Source of the DNA: Actinomycetales bacterium
Lineage (GTDB): Bacteria; Actinomycetota; Actinomycetes; S36-B12
Length of the DNA stretch: 26,156 nt
NCBI GenBank assembly: GCA_017849335.1
Contig: JAFIHP010000423.1
Location: 1 to 26,156 of the forward strand
Direction of reading: 5' to 3'
Each line of letters opens with the position of its first letter. The stretch's first letter is position 1. This document shows positions 1 to 7,599 of this stretch, in pieces. The notes under the pieces are model-generated. The model was not told the origin of the DNA. It worked only from the letters and a program-made list of their open reading frames with translations, and did no database searches. Made by a program: the position numbers and the translations under genes.

Positions 1-537
1 AGAGCTGCTCGACGACGCGGACGAGCTGGACGAGCCGGAGTTCGCCGGCTTCCGCCCGCTCGATCCGGACGAGCCCTTGTGCCCGCCACCGGATCCGGCG
101 TTGTGCGAGGACGAGCCGGCCGAGGACGTTCCGGCCGACGTCCCGCTCCAGGACGAGGTGGATCCGGTGGATCCGGTCGACCCGCTCGCGCCGACCTGAG
201 CGGCGAGCCGCTCGAGGCGATGAGCGATCCGGACCAGCTTCTTGTGGTACCGGTCCAGCCGGTCGCTCTCGGCGGCCAGTGCCGCGGCGTACGCGTCCAG
301 CCGCGCGCGTTCGGTCGTCGCCGCGGACGCGCCCGCTGTCGTCGCCGCCGTCAGGTCGACCTGGACGTCGCCGGCCGGTGCGGCTGCTGGCGCGTCGTTC
401 GTGGCCGCGTTCGCCTCGACGGTTCGCACGCCGACGAGGCCGGCGGTGGCGAAGCACGCCGCGGTGGCCAGGCCGGCCGTGACGATCTTCTGCGCTGGCG
501 AGGAACCGCGGGCCGGCTTGCGCGTCGGGCTAGTCAT
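1..537 (-). CDS. Secreted or anchored coiled-coil, Ser/Gly-rich protein (partial, C-terminus off left edge)
   Basis: The reading frame is open from an ATG at 537 to the window edge, giving 179 codons without a stop. The N-terminus (residues 1-42) has Arg and Lys residues, then a hydrophobic Ala/Val/Leu stretch at about 18-37, so a signal peptide or signal anchor is likely. An Ala/Thr-rich segment follows, then a charged helical stretch (about 76-115) with Leu spacing typical of a short coiled coil, then a Ser/Gly/Thr tail with SGSTGST-type repeats. The start overlaps the stop of the upstream PepSY gene by 8 bp (ATGACTAG), so the two are probably translationally coupled. I do not recognise a domain family. 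It is probably an extracytoplasmic partner of the ApbE/ferric-reductase-like operon, inferred from position only. Confidence 0.75.
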   Translation of the reverse strand, partial: MTSPTRKPARGSSPAQKIVTAGLATAACFATAGLVGVRTVEANAATNDAPAAAPAGDVQVDLTAATTAGASAATTERARLDAYAAALAAESDRLDRYHKKLVRIAHRLERLAAQVGASGSTGSTGSTSSWSGTSAGTSSAGSSSHNAGSGGGHKGSSGSSGRKPANSGSSSSSASSSSS

Positions 538-1303
538 CGTCGCCGCCGTGGTCGTCGTCATCGTGCTTGCCGCCGTGGTCGTCGGAACCCGACCCGGAGT
601 TCGACCCGGAGCCCGAGCTCGACCCCGAGGATCCCTGCGTCGGCTTGGGGGCCTCCTGGTCGACCTTCCAGTCGAAGATCACGCCGGACACCCGGTCGAC
701 GTACCCGGTGACGATCGAACCGTCGTGACGCAGGACCTGCACGGCCCAGGCGTCGTACCCGCCGTGCGACTCCGGCGAGACGGAGCGGGTGACACCGCCG
801 CCGGTCGCGGTGAGCACGGCGTCGCGGGCCTGGTCGCCTGTGACGGTCGGGGCCTGGGTCGTCGAGCTCGATGAGGGCGTCGACGATGCTGAGGATGCAG
901 ACGACGAGGGCTTGGGTCGGTGGGTCGCGGAGGGCTTCGGCTTCGGCTTCGACGACGTCTGCGCGGGCTGCGGGCTCGCCGTGGCGGCTCCCGCGCCGGT
1001 CCGGCTCGCGGTCCGGCTCGGAGTGGCGGGCACGGATGGCAGCTCGGGCAGCTCGTGCGGGGTCACGGTCGGCACGGAGCGCTCCGTCGACGCGGCGATC
1101 GACACCGCATCGGACGGCTCGCCGGTGATGACCGGCGGCGCCGGGGTGAACGTCGACGACGTGAGGGGGGCGACCAGGGCGACGGTCGTCGGCTGGGCGG
1201 CGTTGCTCGCCGCCGCGTTGATCACGGCGACCGTGGCGACGGAGGCGGCGATGAGGACCCCGCTGCCGGCCACGACGGTGGCGATGATGCTCGAACGTTC
1301 CAC
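530..1303 (-). CDS. Membrane-anchored PepSY-domain protein with Asp/His-rich tail
   Basis: A 257-residue protein starting at GTG 1303, preceded by GGAGG with a 5-nt spacer. Residues 5-30 form a hydrophobic signal anchor. Residues 40-155 are a Pro/Ser/Thr/Lys-rich linker of cell-wall-spanning type. Residues about 157-215 resemble a PepSY domain: GDQARDAVLTATGGGV, then the strands YDAWAVQVLRHDGSIVTGY and VDRVSGVIFDWKVD. The tail after residue 222 is Ser/Gly-rich and ends in a run of Asp with interspersed His (240-257), which could bind metal. PepSY domains often accompany flavin or haem membrane reductases and secreted peptidases. The gene lies third in an operon behind an ApbE homologue and a ferric-reductase-like membrane protein, so a role in envelope redox or metal handling is inferred. 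Its start lies inside the 3' end of the upstream gene. Confidence 0.85.
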   Translation of the reverse strand: MERSSIIATVVAGSGVLIAASVATVAVINAAASNAAQPTTVALVAPLTSSTFTPAPPVITGEPSDAVSIAASTERSVPTVTPHELPELPSVPATPSRTASRTGAGAATASPQPAQTSSKPKPKPSATHRPKPSSSASSASSTPSSSSTTQAPTVTGDQARDAVLTATGGGVTRSVSPESHGGYDAWAVQVLRHDGSIVTGYVDRVSGVIFDWKVDQEAPKPTQGSSGSSSGSGSNSGSGSDDHGGKHDDDDHGGDDD

Positions 1304-2022
1304 GGTGTCCTCCGATGAGTCAGGTCCGCGTCCAGCGGTTCCGACAGATGAGACGGTACGGGCTGATGGGGAAGGGCCTCGCCAGGAACGGGTTGGGCGG
1401 AGGTAAGGCCTGTGGGAACCTCGACGGCGCCCGCTGCGGCCGTTGCTGGTGCGGCCGGTGCGGGCCGGCTGCGGCGTTCAGGACGCGGCGGCGGGACGAA
1501 CCCACGGGCGAGCAGCGTGACGACGACGAGAGCGACCCCGGCCACGAGGACGGCCAACGACCAGGCGGCGAGAGCGTCGGTTCCGGCAAGGACGTAGTGA
1601 GCGGTCGCGAACGGCCACGCGGCGTATGCCAGCAGGTGCGACCGCTTGAACCACGTGTTGCCTGCCTTGCCGAGACGCGTGCGGATGCGCCCGACGACAG
1701 ACACCGGGACGAGCAGCCAGAGCGCGATCGTGCCCAGCGCGACGGCCGTGGTGCTCCACGGGGCGAGGCCCGGGACGAGGATCTGCGTCACGGTGAAGTG
1801 CACGGACGGGTCGACGAGCAGCAGCCCGAGGTGGATGCCGAGGAAGACCAGGGCCACGGCACCGAGCCAGCGGTGCAGCTCGAGCAGCCGCACCGGTGCG
1901 GCGAGTCGTCCGAGCAGCCGCGACCGGAGCAGGAGCCCCCACACGACGACGGCGGTGAGCAGTCCCCAGGTGGTGATGCCGGACGCGCGGATGCCGAGCC
2001 AGGTCCACGGGATGTCAGCCAT
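1222..2022 (-). CDS. Ferric-reductase-like transmembrane haem protein
   Basis: A 266-residue protein with six or so hydrophobic segments between residues 15 and 170. Two His pairs sit in predicted helices at haem-ligand spacing: H50 (ELHRWLG) with H64 (GIHLG), and H129 (RSHLLAY) with H142 (ATAHYV). This is the pattern of the ferric reductase-like transmembrane domain, which carries electrons across the membrane on two b haems. No cytoplasmic FAD/NAD-binding domain follows; after about residue 172 the protein becomes a Pro/Ala-rich tail. The ATG at 2022 overlaps the stop of apbE (ATGGCTGA), indicating coupling. The frame runs 82 bp into the downstream PepSY gene; the last 30 or so residues look like out-of-frame sequence, so the natural end may be shorter or the overlap may be real. 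Likely partner of a flavinylated protein. Confidence 0.85.
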   Translation of the reverse strand: MADIPWTWLGIRASGITTWGLLTAVVVWGLLLRSRLLGRLAAPVRLLELHRWLGAVALVFLGIHLGLLLVDPSVHFTVTQILVPGLAPWSTTAVALGTIALWLLVPVSVVGRIRTRLGKAGNTWFKRSHLLAYAAWPFATAHYVLAGTDALAAWSLAVLVAGVALVVVTLLARGFVPPPRPERRSRPAPAAPATAAAGAVEVPTGLTSAQPVPGEALPHQPVPSHLSEPLDADLTHRRTPWNVRASSPPSWPAAGSSSPPPSPRSP

Positions 2023-2956
2023 GCGACGCCTCCAGCAGGTCGAGTCGGGTCGGATCGGTCAGGACGATGCCCCGGGCGTCTTGACGGGCCAGCCAGTCGG
2101 GCGCGTCGTGCGCGGGAAGCAGGAGGGCCGCGGTCGCGAGGACCTCCGCCCGGCAGGCGGTCTCGGCGATGACGGTGACCTGGGCGGTAGCCCCGACGCT
2201 GGGCAGCCCGGTGCGGGGGTCAATGACATGGTGGCGGCGGCCCTGCGCCCACCGCCTCTTCAGCGTGGTCGAGGTCGCGATGCCGACTCGATCGACGTCC
2301 GCGGGGAGGCGGATGGTCTCCAGCACGCGCAGCGGGTCGTCCGTCGTACGACGCTCGTCCTCGACGTCGATGGCCCACGGCTCGTCCGTGTGTCCGACGA
2401 TGGACAGATCGCCGCCGAGGTTGACCAGCGCACCGGTCGCCCCCGCGCCACGCAGCTCGGTGGCGACGAGGTCGGCGGCCAGGCCCTTGCCGATCGCCCC
2501 AGGGTCGAGGTTCACCCCGTCGGGCACGGACACGGTCGAGCTGCGGCGGTCGACGGTGACGCCGGCCATGCCCGGGACGCCGACGAGGGCGATGTCGTGC
2601 CATGACGACGCGGGGCGCGCAGCGACGACGTCGAAGTCGGCGTCGTAGCCCGCCGCGCGCATCGCCGGCAGGACGGTCGGGTCGAAGAGCCCGTCCGTCG
2701 CGCGCCAGGCGTCGCGCATCTGCTCGACGAGCATCAGCAGATCGGCGGAGACGGGGACCGGCCCGCGCCCGCTGCGGGCGTTGAGCCGGGACAGCTCGCT
2801 GTCCGGGCGGAACCGGCTCCAGCTCTGCTCGAGCAGTTCCACGCGCTCTTGGGCAAGCTGCGCGAGCTCCGCGGCGGCCAACGTCGGTGCGTCCACGAGC
2901 ACGTGGCACTGCGTGCCCATCGCGCGGAATCGGAGCTCGTGGCCGGTGGTTCGCAT
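2015..2956 (-). CDS. apbE: FAD:protein FMN transferase (ApbE family)
   Basis: A 313-residue protein. ApbE enzymes use FAD and Mg to attach FMN covalently to a Thr or Ser of partner proteins, usually outside the cytoplasmic membrane. Family motifs appear in order: RAMGTQCHV near the N-terminus, SRFRPDSELSRLN, DPTVLPAMRAAGYD, NLDPGAIGKGLAAD (FAD-binding region), NLGGDLSI, HHVIDPRTGLP and a C-terminal ETACRAEVLATAALL segment in which Glu replaces the usual Asp of ADALAT. The ATG at 2956 was chosen over an in-frame GTG one codon earlier and over upstream starts because GAGGGG sits six bases before it and homology begins there. No lipobox or signal peptide is visible, so it may act in the cytoplasm or use another export route. 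It heads the operon, overlaps the next gene by 8 bp and is divergent from a two-component system. The FMN acceptor is not identified in the window. Confidence 0.92.
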   Translation of the reverse strand: MRTTGHELRFRAMGTQCHVLVDAPTLAAAELAQLAQERVELLEQSWSRFRPDSELSRLNARSGRGPVPVSADLLMLVEQMRDAWRATDGLFDPTVLPAMRAAGYDADFDVVAARPASSWHDIALVGVPGMAGVTVDRRSSTVSVPDGVNLDPGAIGKGLAADLVATELRGAGATGALVNLGGDLSIVGHTDEPWAIDVEDERRTTDDPLRVLETIRLPADVDRVGIATSTTLKRRWAQGRRHHVIDPRTGLPSVGATAQVTVIAETACRAEVLATAALLLPAHDAPDWLARQDARGIVLTDPTRLDLLEASHG

Positions 2957-3029
2957 CACGGTCCCCTCGGCTGGTCCGGTCGTCAGTACCCCGACGGTAG
3001 GAGGCCGAAGGCGAGGGCTCGCTGTGATC

Positions 3030-3048
3030 CAGGTTAGGTGCAGGTAAG
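3030..3048 (+). promoter_or_regulatory. Candidate response-regulator binding repeats
   Basis: CAGGTTAG at 3030-3037 and CAGGTAAG at 3041-3048 are direct repeats matching at 7 of 8 bases with an 11-bp period. They lie in the 162-bp divergent region between apbE and the response regulator gene. OmpR/PhoB-family regulators typically bind head-to-tail repeats with 10-11-bp spacing, so this is a plausible site for the regulator encoded next door. The assignment is inference. Confidence 0.4.
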
Positions 3049-3118
3049 CCCTGCATCCGGCCCGATTCGCGCACGTCGCCAGCGGGAGTGCGGACGTCGT
3101 GCGTGCGACGATGGCGCC

Positions 3119-3772
3119 ATGCGAGTCCTGGTCGTCGAGGACGACTCCGCCGTGGCCGAGCCGTTGCTCGCCGGTCTGGTGCGCAACGGCATCGAGGTCG
3201 AGCACGTCATGCTCGCCGCGCAGGTCCTGGCCGCCGCTCCGGGCGTCGACGTCGTCATCCTCGACCTCGGCCTGCCGGACGACGACGGACTGTCCGTGCT
3301 GCGCGAGCTGCGGCGGATCTCCGACGTGCCGGTCATCATCGCGACAGCGCGCGGCGACGAGACCGACCGGATCGTCGGCCTGGAGCTCGGTGCCGACGAC
3401 TACGTGGTCAAGCCGTTCTCCGTGCGGGAGCTCGCCGCGCGCGTGCGTGCCGTCGCGCGTCGGCGACGGGTCGACACGACGCTCGAGAGCGGTCGGATCC
3501 AGGTCGACCGTGGCCGGCATCGCGCACTGCTCGACGGAGTACCGGTCGAGCTCACGGCCAAGGAGTTCGACCTGCTCGCGGTGCTCGCCGAGGAGCCCGG
3601 TCGCGTGGTTCCACGCCAGGAGCTGTTCTCGCGGGTGTGGGACCCGGTCTGGGTGGGCACCGGCAAGACCTTGGACGTCCACGTCGCATCACTGCGGCGA
3701 AAGCTCGGCGACGCCACGGTGATCGAGACCGTCCGGGGCGTCGGCTACCGCCTCGCCACGGGCGACGAGTGA
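3119..3772 (+). CDS. OmpR/PhoB-family response regulator
   Basis: A 217-residue two-domain regulator. The receiver domain (1-115) has the acidic pair D8/D9, phospho-acceptor D49 in VVILDLGLPDDDG, T76 in IIATARG and K98 in VVKPF. The C-terminal winged helix (about 125-215) has the typical VELTAKEFDLL, GKTLDVHVASLRRKL and ETVRGVGYRL segments. The ATG at 3119 fits the receiver start; upstream in-frame starts add residues with no homology. No clear ribosome site precedes it, but GACGAT lies six bases upstream, compatible with a leaderless transcript. The stop overlaps the kinase start by 4 bp (GTGA). It is divergent from the apbE operon, which is its probable target. Confidence 0.93.
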   Translation: MRVLVVEDDSAVAEPLLAGLVRNGIEVEHVMLAAQVLAAAPGVDVVILDLGLPDDDGLSVLRELRRISDVPVIIATARGDETDRIVGLELGADDYVVKPFSVRELAARVRAVARRRRVDTTLESGRIQVDRGRHRALLDGVPVELTAKEFDLLAVLAEEPGRVVPRQELFSRVWDPVWVGTGKTLDVHVASLRRKLGDATVIETVRGVGYRLATGDE

Positions 3773-5139
3773 CTCGTCGGCTCGTCCTTGCCATGGCGCT
3801 GCTCGTCGCCGTGGTCGCTGCGGCACTGGCGGTGCCGCTGACCATCGTCGTGTCGAACGACCAGCGGGCGGCGTTCGTCTCGGGACTGCAGATCGACACC
3901 CTCACGACCGCGGCGACGTTGGCGTCGCAGCCCAGGATCGACTGGGGGAAGACGGTGGCGGCGGTCGCGCAGGCGACGGGTGCTCGCGTCGTCGTGGTCG
4001 ACGCCGGCCGCAACCTCGTCGCCGACAGCGACAACTCCTCGCTCGATCGCTCCTTCGACCGCCCGGAGGTGCAGGCGGCCCTGGCCGGTTCGCTCACGTC
4101 CGACGTCCGTCCGTCGGTGACCTTGGGCGAGCAGCTGCGCTACGTGGCGGCGCCGGTCGTCCAGAACTACGACGTGGTCGCCGCCGTCCGACTGTCGCTG
4201 CCGGAGTCGATCGTGACCGAGCAGGTCCAGCGGACCGCACGCTGGCTGGCGGTGTTCGTCGTCACCGTCGTGATCGCAGCGGCGCTCGTGGCATGGCTGC
4301 TGGCCCGGTCGATCGCCTCGCCGTTGCGCCGGCTCGCGGCAGTCGCCCACGAGCTGCCGGACGACCTCGACCGCCGGGTGGACGAGACGAGCGGGCCGGT
4401 GGAGGTCCGCTCGGTGGCGCACGCCCTGAACTCGACGGCGACGCGGCTGTCCGGCCTCATCCGGCGCACGCAGCGCGTCGCGGCCGACGCGTCGCACCAC
4501 CTGCGTACGCCGTTGACCGGAGTCCGCCTGCGGCTCGAGGCGATCGAGGACCTGTCGGACCAGGCCGAGGTCCAGGCGGAGGCCCAGGCGGCGACGCACG
4601 AGGTCGACCGGCTCGCCCGGCGTATCGAGCAGGTGCTCGCCCTGGCACGCAGCGATGCGGGGACCGCGCACTTCTCGCCGCAGGCGATGTCGCAGGTGGT
4701 CGGTGACCGTGCGGAGGCGGCGGCCGGGATGTTCGCCGAGCGCGGGATCGACCTCGAGACGGAGCTCGAGCCCGGCGTGTTCGTGTCCGCACCCGTCGGG
4801 GTGATCGCGCAGGTCACCGACGAGCTGCTGGGGAACGCGTTGCAGTACGCGCGCTCGCGGGTCCTGGTGTCGCTGGACGTCACCGCCCGCACGGCCGTGC
4901 TGCTGGTGGAGGACGACGGACCCGGCCTGCCGGCCGAGGACCGCGAGGCGGTCTTCGAGCGGTTCCGGCGTGGGAGCACCGCCGCCCCCGGCGGAAGCGG
5001 GCTGGGCCTGGCACTCGTCCGCGAGTCCGTCGCCGGCATCGGTGGCCGGGCGACGGCGACGGCGTCGCGCTGGGATGGCTTCGCGGTGCAGGTGACGGTG
5101 CCGTGCGCCGACACGCCCGTCGCCTCCGGCGACCACTAG
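3769..5139 (+). CDS. Two-component sensor histidine kinase
   Basis: A 456-residue membrane kinase starting at GTG 3769 inside the regulator stop codon. A transmembrane helix at about 5-28 is followed by an extracytoplasmic sensor segment (about 30-160) with no recognised motif, then a second helix (about 166-188), a HAMP-like linker starting RSIASPLRRLAAVA, and the dimerisation/phospho-acceptor region DASHHLRTPLTGVRLRLE with H243 as the likely phosphorylated His. The catalytic ATPase domain shows ELLGNALQYA (N box), VEDDGPGLP (G1 box), FERFRRGS and SGLGLALVRESV (G2 box). It acts with the preceding regulator. Its stop lies tail to tail with the NlpC/P60-like gene, both stop codons sharing the tetramer CTAG. 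The signal sensed is unknown; redox or metal state would fit the divergent operon. Confidence 0.93.
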   Translation: MTRRLVLAMALLVAVVAAALAVPLTIVVSNDQRAAFVSGLQIDTLTTAATLASQPRIDWGKTVAAVAQATGARVVVVDAGRNLVADSDNSSLDRSFDRPEVQAALAGSLTSDVRPSVTLGEQLRYVAAPVVQNYDVVAAVRLSLPESIVTEQVQRTARWLAVFVVTVVIAAALVAWLLARSIASPLRRLAAVAHELPDDLDRRVDETSGPVEVRSVAHALNSTATRLSGLIRRTQRVAADASHHLRTPLTGVRLRLEAIEDLSDQAEVQAEAQAATHEVDRLARRIEQVLALARSDAGTAHFSPQAMSQVVGDRAEAAAGMFAERGIDLETELEPGVFVSAPVGVIAQVTDELLGNALQYARSRVLVSLDVTARTAVLLVEDDGPGLPAEDREAVFERFRRGSTAAPGGSGLGLALVRESVAGIGGRATATASRWDGFAVQVTVPCADTPVASGDH

Positions 5140-5774
5140 GCGGGAAGCAGCGTCCCCATGCCGGTGTAGGCGCGCGACCACCACGAGCCCGAGATCGGGC
5201 TGATCCGGACGCCCTCGCCGTACCCGGCGGCGTCGATCATCTTCCCGCCGCCGATGTAGATGCCGACGTGGTGGGCACCGCCGCGCAGGAAGAACACCAG
5301 GTCTCCGGGCTTGGCCGCGGACTTCGAGATCTTCTTGGTCCGGGCGTACTGCGCGCCCGAGTAGTGCGGGAGCTGCTTGCCGGTCACGACCCGGTACACG
5401 TAACGGACCAGCCCGGAGCCGTCGAACGACGAGGGCCCGGACGAGCCGGCGCGGGAGCGGTCGCCGATCTGCTTGCGGGCCACCTGGACGATGTGGAAGC
5501 GGACGGCCTGATGCTTCGCGGCCACGGAGACACGTCGGGCGGCGGCGATCTCGCGCGGCACCTCGGCGGTCGCGGCGGTGACCAGGCGGGCCCGGTAGGC
5601 GGCGTGCGCGGACTGGCGGGCGGCGGCGATGGCGCTGCTGGATGCCGCGGCGGCCACGGATCCGGACGCCTGCGCCGGAGCCGGGGCGAGGGTGACAACG
5701 AGGGCGGTGACGATGCCGCCGACGAGGACGGCGAGAAGCAGGGCGAGACTGCGTGGGCGCGCGGCGATGCGCAA
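5136..5774 (-). CDS. Secreted NlpC/P60-like protein lacking the catalytic Cys
   Basis: About 212 residues (214 if counted from a GTG at 5780). TTG at 5774 is the more likely start because AAGGAG lies five bases before it, whereas the GTG directly abuts that site. A basic N-terminus and a hydrophobic helix followed by APAQASG indicate a cleavable signal peptide. Residues about 40-90 are Ala/Arg-rich and helical. The C-terminal 115 residues match the NlpC/P60 hydrolase fold: SGLVRYVYRVVTGKQLPHYSGAQY, KPGDLVFFLRGG and HHVGIYIGGGKMIDA. The family nucleophile, normally in FDCSG, is replaced by Gly (FDGSG; codon GGC at 5418-5420), while the His of HHVGIYIG is kept. Related enzymes cut peptidoglycan stem peptides; this copy may be a non-catalytic wall-binding protein. 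A point mutation or sequencing error (TGC to GGC) is the alternative. Confidence 0.85.
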   Translation of the reverse strand: MRIAARPRSLALLLAVLVGGIVTALVVTLAPAPAQASGSVAAAASSSAIAAARQSAHAAYRARLVTAATAEVPREIAAARRVSVAAKHQAVRFHIVQVARKQIGDRSRAGSSGPSSFDGSGLVRYVYRVVTGKQLPHYSGAQYARTKKISKSAAKPGDLVFFLRGGAHHVGIYIGGGKMIDAAGYGEGVRISPISGSWWSRAYTGMGTLLPA

Positions 5775-5780
5775 CGGCAC

Positions 5781-6211
5781 TCCTTCGTCGGCTGCTTCCC
5801 AGGTGAGCTGACGGGCTCGGGCGCGACGGTGCCCTACCGTCGGCCGGCGGGCCGGTCGACGGATTCGCCCCGTGGGTCGCGGTGTGCGACCCGGTGGGTC
5901 CCCGGTACCGACCGTTCGTCGAGGGGTGACGGCGGGCCGGACTCAGCAGGTCGTGCGGCCCGCGACCGGTTGTCGCGTCGTGACCGACGGCTCGGTGACG
6001 CTAAGTCGCGGTCGGCTGAGATCGTGCTGGGAAACCGGTAATCGGACGGGCACGCGGAGAGGCTGTGACGCGCGTCATACCTCTCAGACGTCACATCTGT
6101 CACATCTGTCACACGGTTGGAGGCAAGGCCGCATTCCGGTCGCATTCGGATCGCAGCGGCGGGACGCGGTCGCTACCGTCCGGGGAACGGGGCCGACCAG
6201 GAAAGGCAGCG
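5781..6211. other. Intergenic region upstream of trpB
   Basis: No gene is supported in these 431 bases; the short frames present have no family resemblance. The region holds a perfect 12-bp palindrome (6066-6077) and a tandem GTCAC repeat (6090-6114), listed separately, about 100-150 bp before trpB. It must also contain the divergent promoters for the NlpC/P60-like gene and trpB, but I cannot place convincing -35 and -10 elements. No Trp-rich leader peptide or obvious attenuator hairpin was seen. Confidence 0.5.
6066..6114. promoter_or_regulatory. Palindrome and phased GTCAC repeats upstream of trpB
   Basis: TGACGCGCGTCA at 6066-6077 is a perfect 12-bp palindrome. Thirteen bases on, the 9-base unit TCACATCTG occurs twice in tandem (6091-6099 and 6100-6108) followed by TCACAC, so GTCAC recurs three times at 9-bp spacing (from 6090). 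The half-site GTGAC of the palindrome is the reverse complement of GTCAC. Such clustering suggests a binding site for a dimeric regulator, but no specific factor can be named. Confidence 0.4.
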
Positions 6212-7582
6212 ATGGACGACAGCGTTCGGCAGCACAAGTACGTCTTGGCCGAGGACCAGATGCCGACGACCTGGTACAACCTGGTGCCCGACCTGCCCGC
6301 GCCGCCCCCGCCGCCGCTGCACCCCGGTCGGATGGACCCGGTCGGGCCCGACGACCTCGCGCCGCTGTTCCCGATGGACCTGATCCTGCAGGAGGTCACC
6401 GGCGACCGGTACGTCGACATCCCCGGCGGCGTGCTCGACGTCTACCGGCAGTGGCGGCCGTCGCCCTTGTTCCGGGCGCACCGCCTGGAGAAGGCCCTGG
6501 GCACCCCGGCGCGCATCTACTACAAGTACGAGGGCGTCTCGCCGGCCGGCTCGCACAAGACCAACACGTCCGTGCCGCAGGCGTACTACAACGCCAAGGA
6601 CGGCACGACGCGCCTGACCACGGAGACCGGCGCCGGTCAGTGGGGCACCGCGCTCGCGTTCGCCTGCGCGCTGTACGGCATCGAGTGCGAGGTGTGGCAG
6701 GTCGGCGCCTCATACGACTCCAAGCCCTACCGCCGGCTGATGATCGAGACCTTCGGCGCGACCGTCCACCGCTCGCCGTCCGACCTCACCGACGTGGGTC
6801 GGCAGTTGGCGGCGGATCCGGCCAACTGGTCGGGGTCGCTGGGGATCGCCATCTCCGAGGCGGTCGAGGTCGCGGCCAAGGACCCGAAGACGCGGTACTC
6901 GCTGGGCTCGGTGCTCAACCACGTGCTGCTGCACCAGACGATCATCGGCGAGGAGGCCCTGCTCCAGCTCGAGCTCGCGGGTGACACCCCGACGCTGATC
7001 GTCGGCTGCACGGGGGGTGGATCGAACTTCGCCGGCCTGTCGTTCCCGTTCCTGCGGGAGAAGCTGGCGGGCAAGATCGCGCCGCAGATCCTCGCCGTCG
7101 AGCCGGAGTCCTGCCCGTCGCTGACGAAGGGCGTGTACTCCTACGACTTCGGCGACACCGCCGGCATGACGCCGCTGATGAAGATGCACACGCTGGGCCA
7201 CGACTTCATCCCGGACCCGATCCACGCCGGCGGACTTCGCTATCACGGGATGGCTCCGCTGATCTCGCACGTGAAGGAGCTCGGCCTGCTCGACGCGGTC
7301 GCGGTCCCGCAGTCGGAGTGCTTCGCTGCGGCGGTCCAGTTCGCCCGCACCGAGGGGATCGTGCCGGCACCGGAGTCGTCGCACGCGCTGGCCATCGCGG
7401 TCCGGCAGGCGCTCGCCGCCAAGGAGACCGGCGAGGAGACGGTCGTCCTCACCGCCCTGTCCGGCCACGGGCACTTCGACCTCGCGGCCTACGACGCGTA
7501 CCTGTCGGGGACGCTCGTCGACGAGGCCGTCCGGGGCGACCGGTTCGACGAGTCGCTCGCGGCGCTGCCGACCGTCGGGTAG
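6212..7582 (+). CDS. trpB: Tryptophan synthase beta chain, TrpB2 type
   Basis: A 456-residue PLP enzyme that condenses indole with serine to give tryptophan. The long N-terminus (PTTWYNLVPDLPAPPPPPLHPGR), the insertions and the overall length identify the TrpB2 (TrpB-like) class rather than the TrpB1 that pairs with TrpA. Visible motifs are PLP lysine K116 in GSHKTNTS, catalytic-site E138 in TETGAGQWG, the phosphate-binding loop GGGSNF at 268-273, and ESSHALA near the C-terminus. The ATG at 6212 follows AGGAAAGG by six bases. No trpA or other trp gene lies beside it, which is usual for TrpB2; it may salvage free indole or serve an unlinked TrpA. It stands alone on the plus strand and ends 17 bp from the convergent Clp-N gene. 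Confidence 0.95.
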   Translation: MDDSVRQHKYVLAEDQMPTTWYNLVPDLPAPPPPPLHPGRMDPVGPDDLAPLFPMDLILQEVTGDRYVDIPGGVLDVYRQWRPSPLFRAHRLEKALGTPARIYYKYEGVSPAGSHKTNTSVPQAYYNAKDGTTRLTTETGAGQWGTALAFACALYGIECEVWQVGASYDSKPYRRLMIETFGATVHRSPSDLTDVGRQLAADPANWSGSLGIAISEAVEVAAKDPKTRYSLGSVLNHVLLHQTIIGEEALLQLELAGDTPTLIVGCTGGGSNFAGLSFPFLREKLAGKIAPQILAVEPESCPSLTKGVYSYDFGDTAGMTPLMKMHTLGHDFIPDPIHAGGLRYHGMAPLISHVKELGLLDAVAVPQSECFAAAVQFARTEGIVPAPESSHALAIAVRQALAAKETGEETVVLTALSGHGHFDLAAYDAYLSGTLVDEAVRGDRFDESLAALPTVG

Positions 7583-7599
7583 CCCGGCGACCGGACCCG

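Noticed and set aside
150..185. Short GGATCC-type repeats that might look like a repeat element
   Set aside because: They encode the Ser/Gly/Thr-Gly low-complexity tail of the partial protein and are explained by codon repetition.
459..485. A possible FMN attachment motif in the Ala/Thr-rich segment of the partial protein
   Set aside because: Only GAS followed by Ala-Ala-Thr resembles the ApbE target motif; the preceding Ser/Thr and the FMN-binding domain context are missing.
2957..3682. N-terminal extension of the ApbE frame across the divergent promoter and regulator gene
   Set aside because: ApbE homology begins at 2956 with a good ribosome site; the extension is antisense to the response regulator.
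3745..5184. A 479-codon open frame on the minus strand opposite the histidine kinase
   Set aside because: It is the antisense shadow of a clear kinase: Arg/His/Gly-rich, with no motif and no ribosome site.
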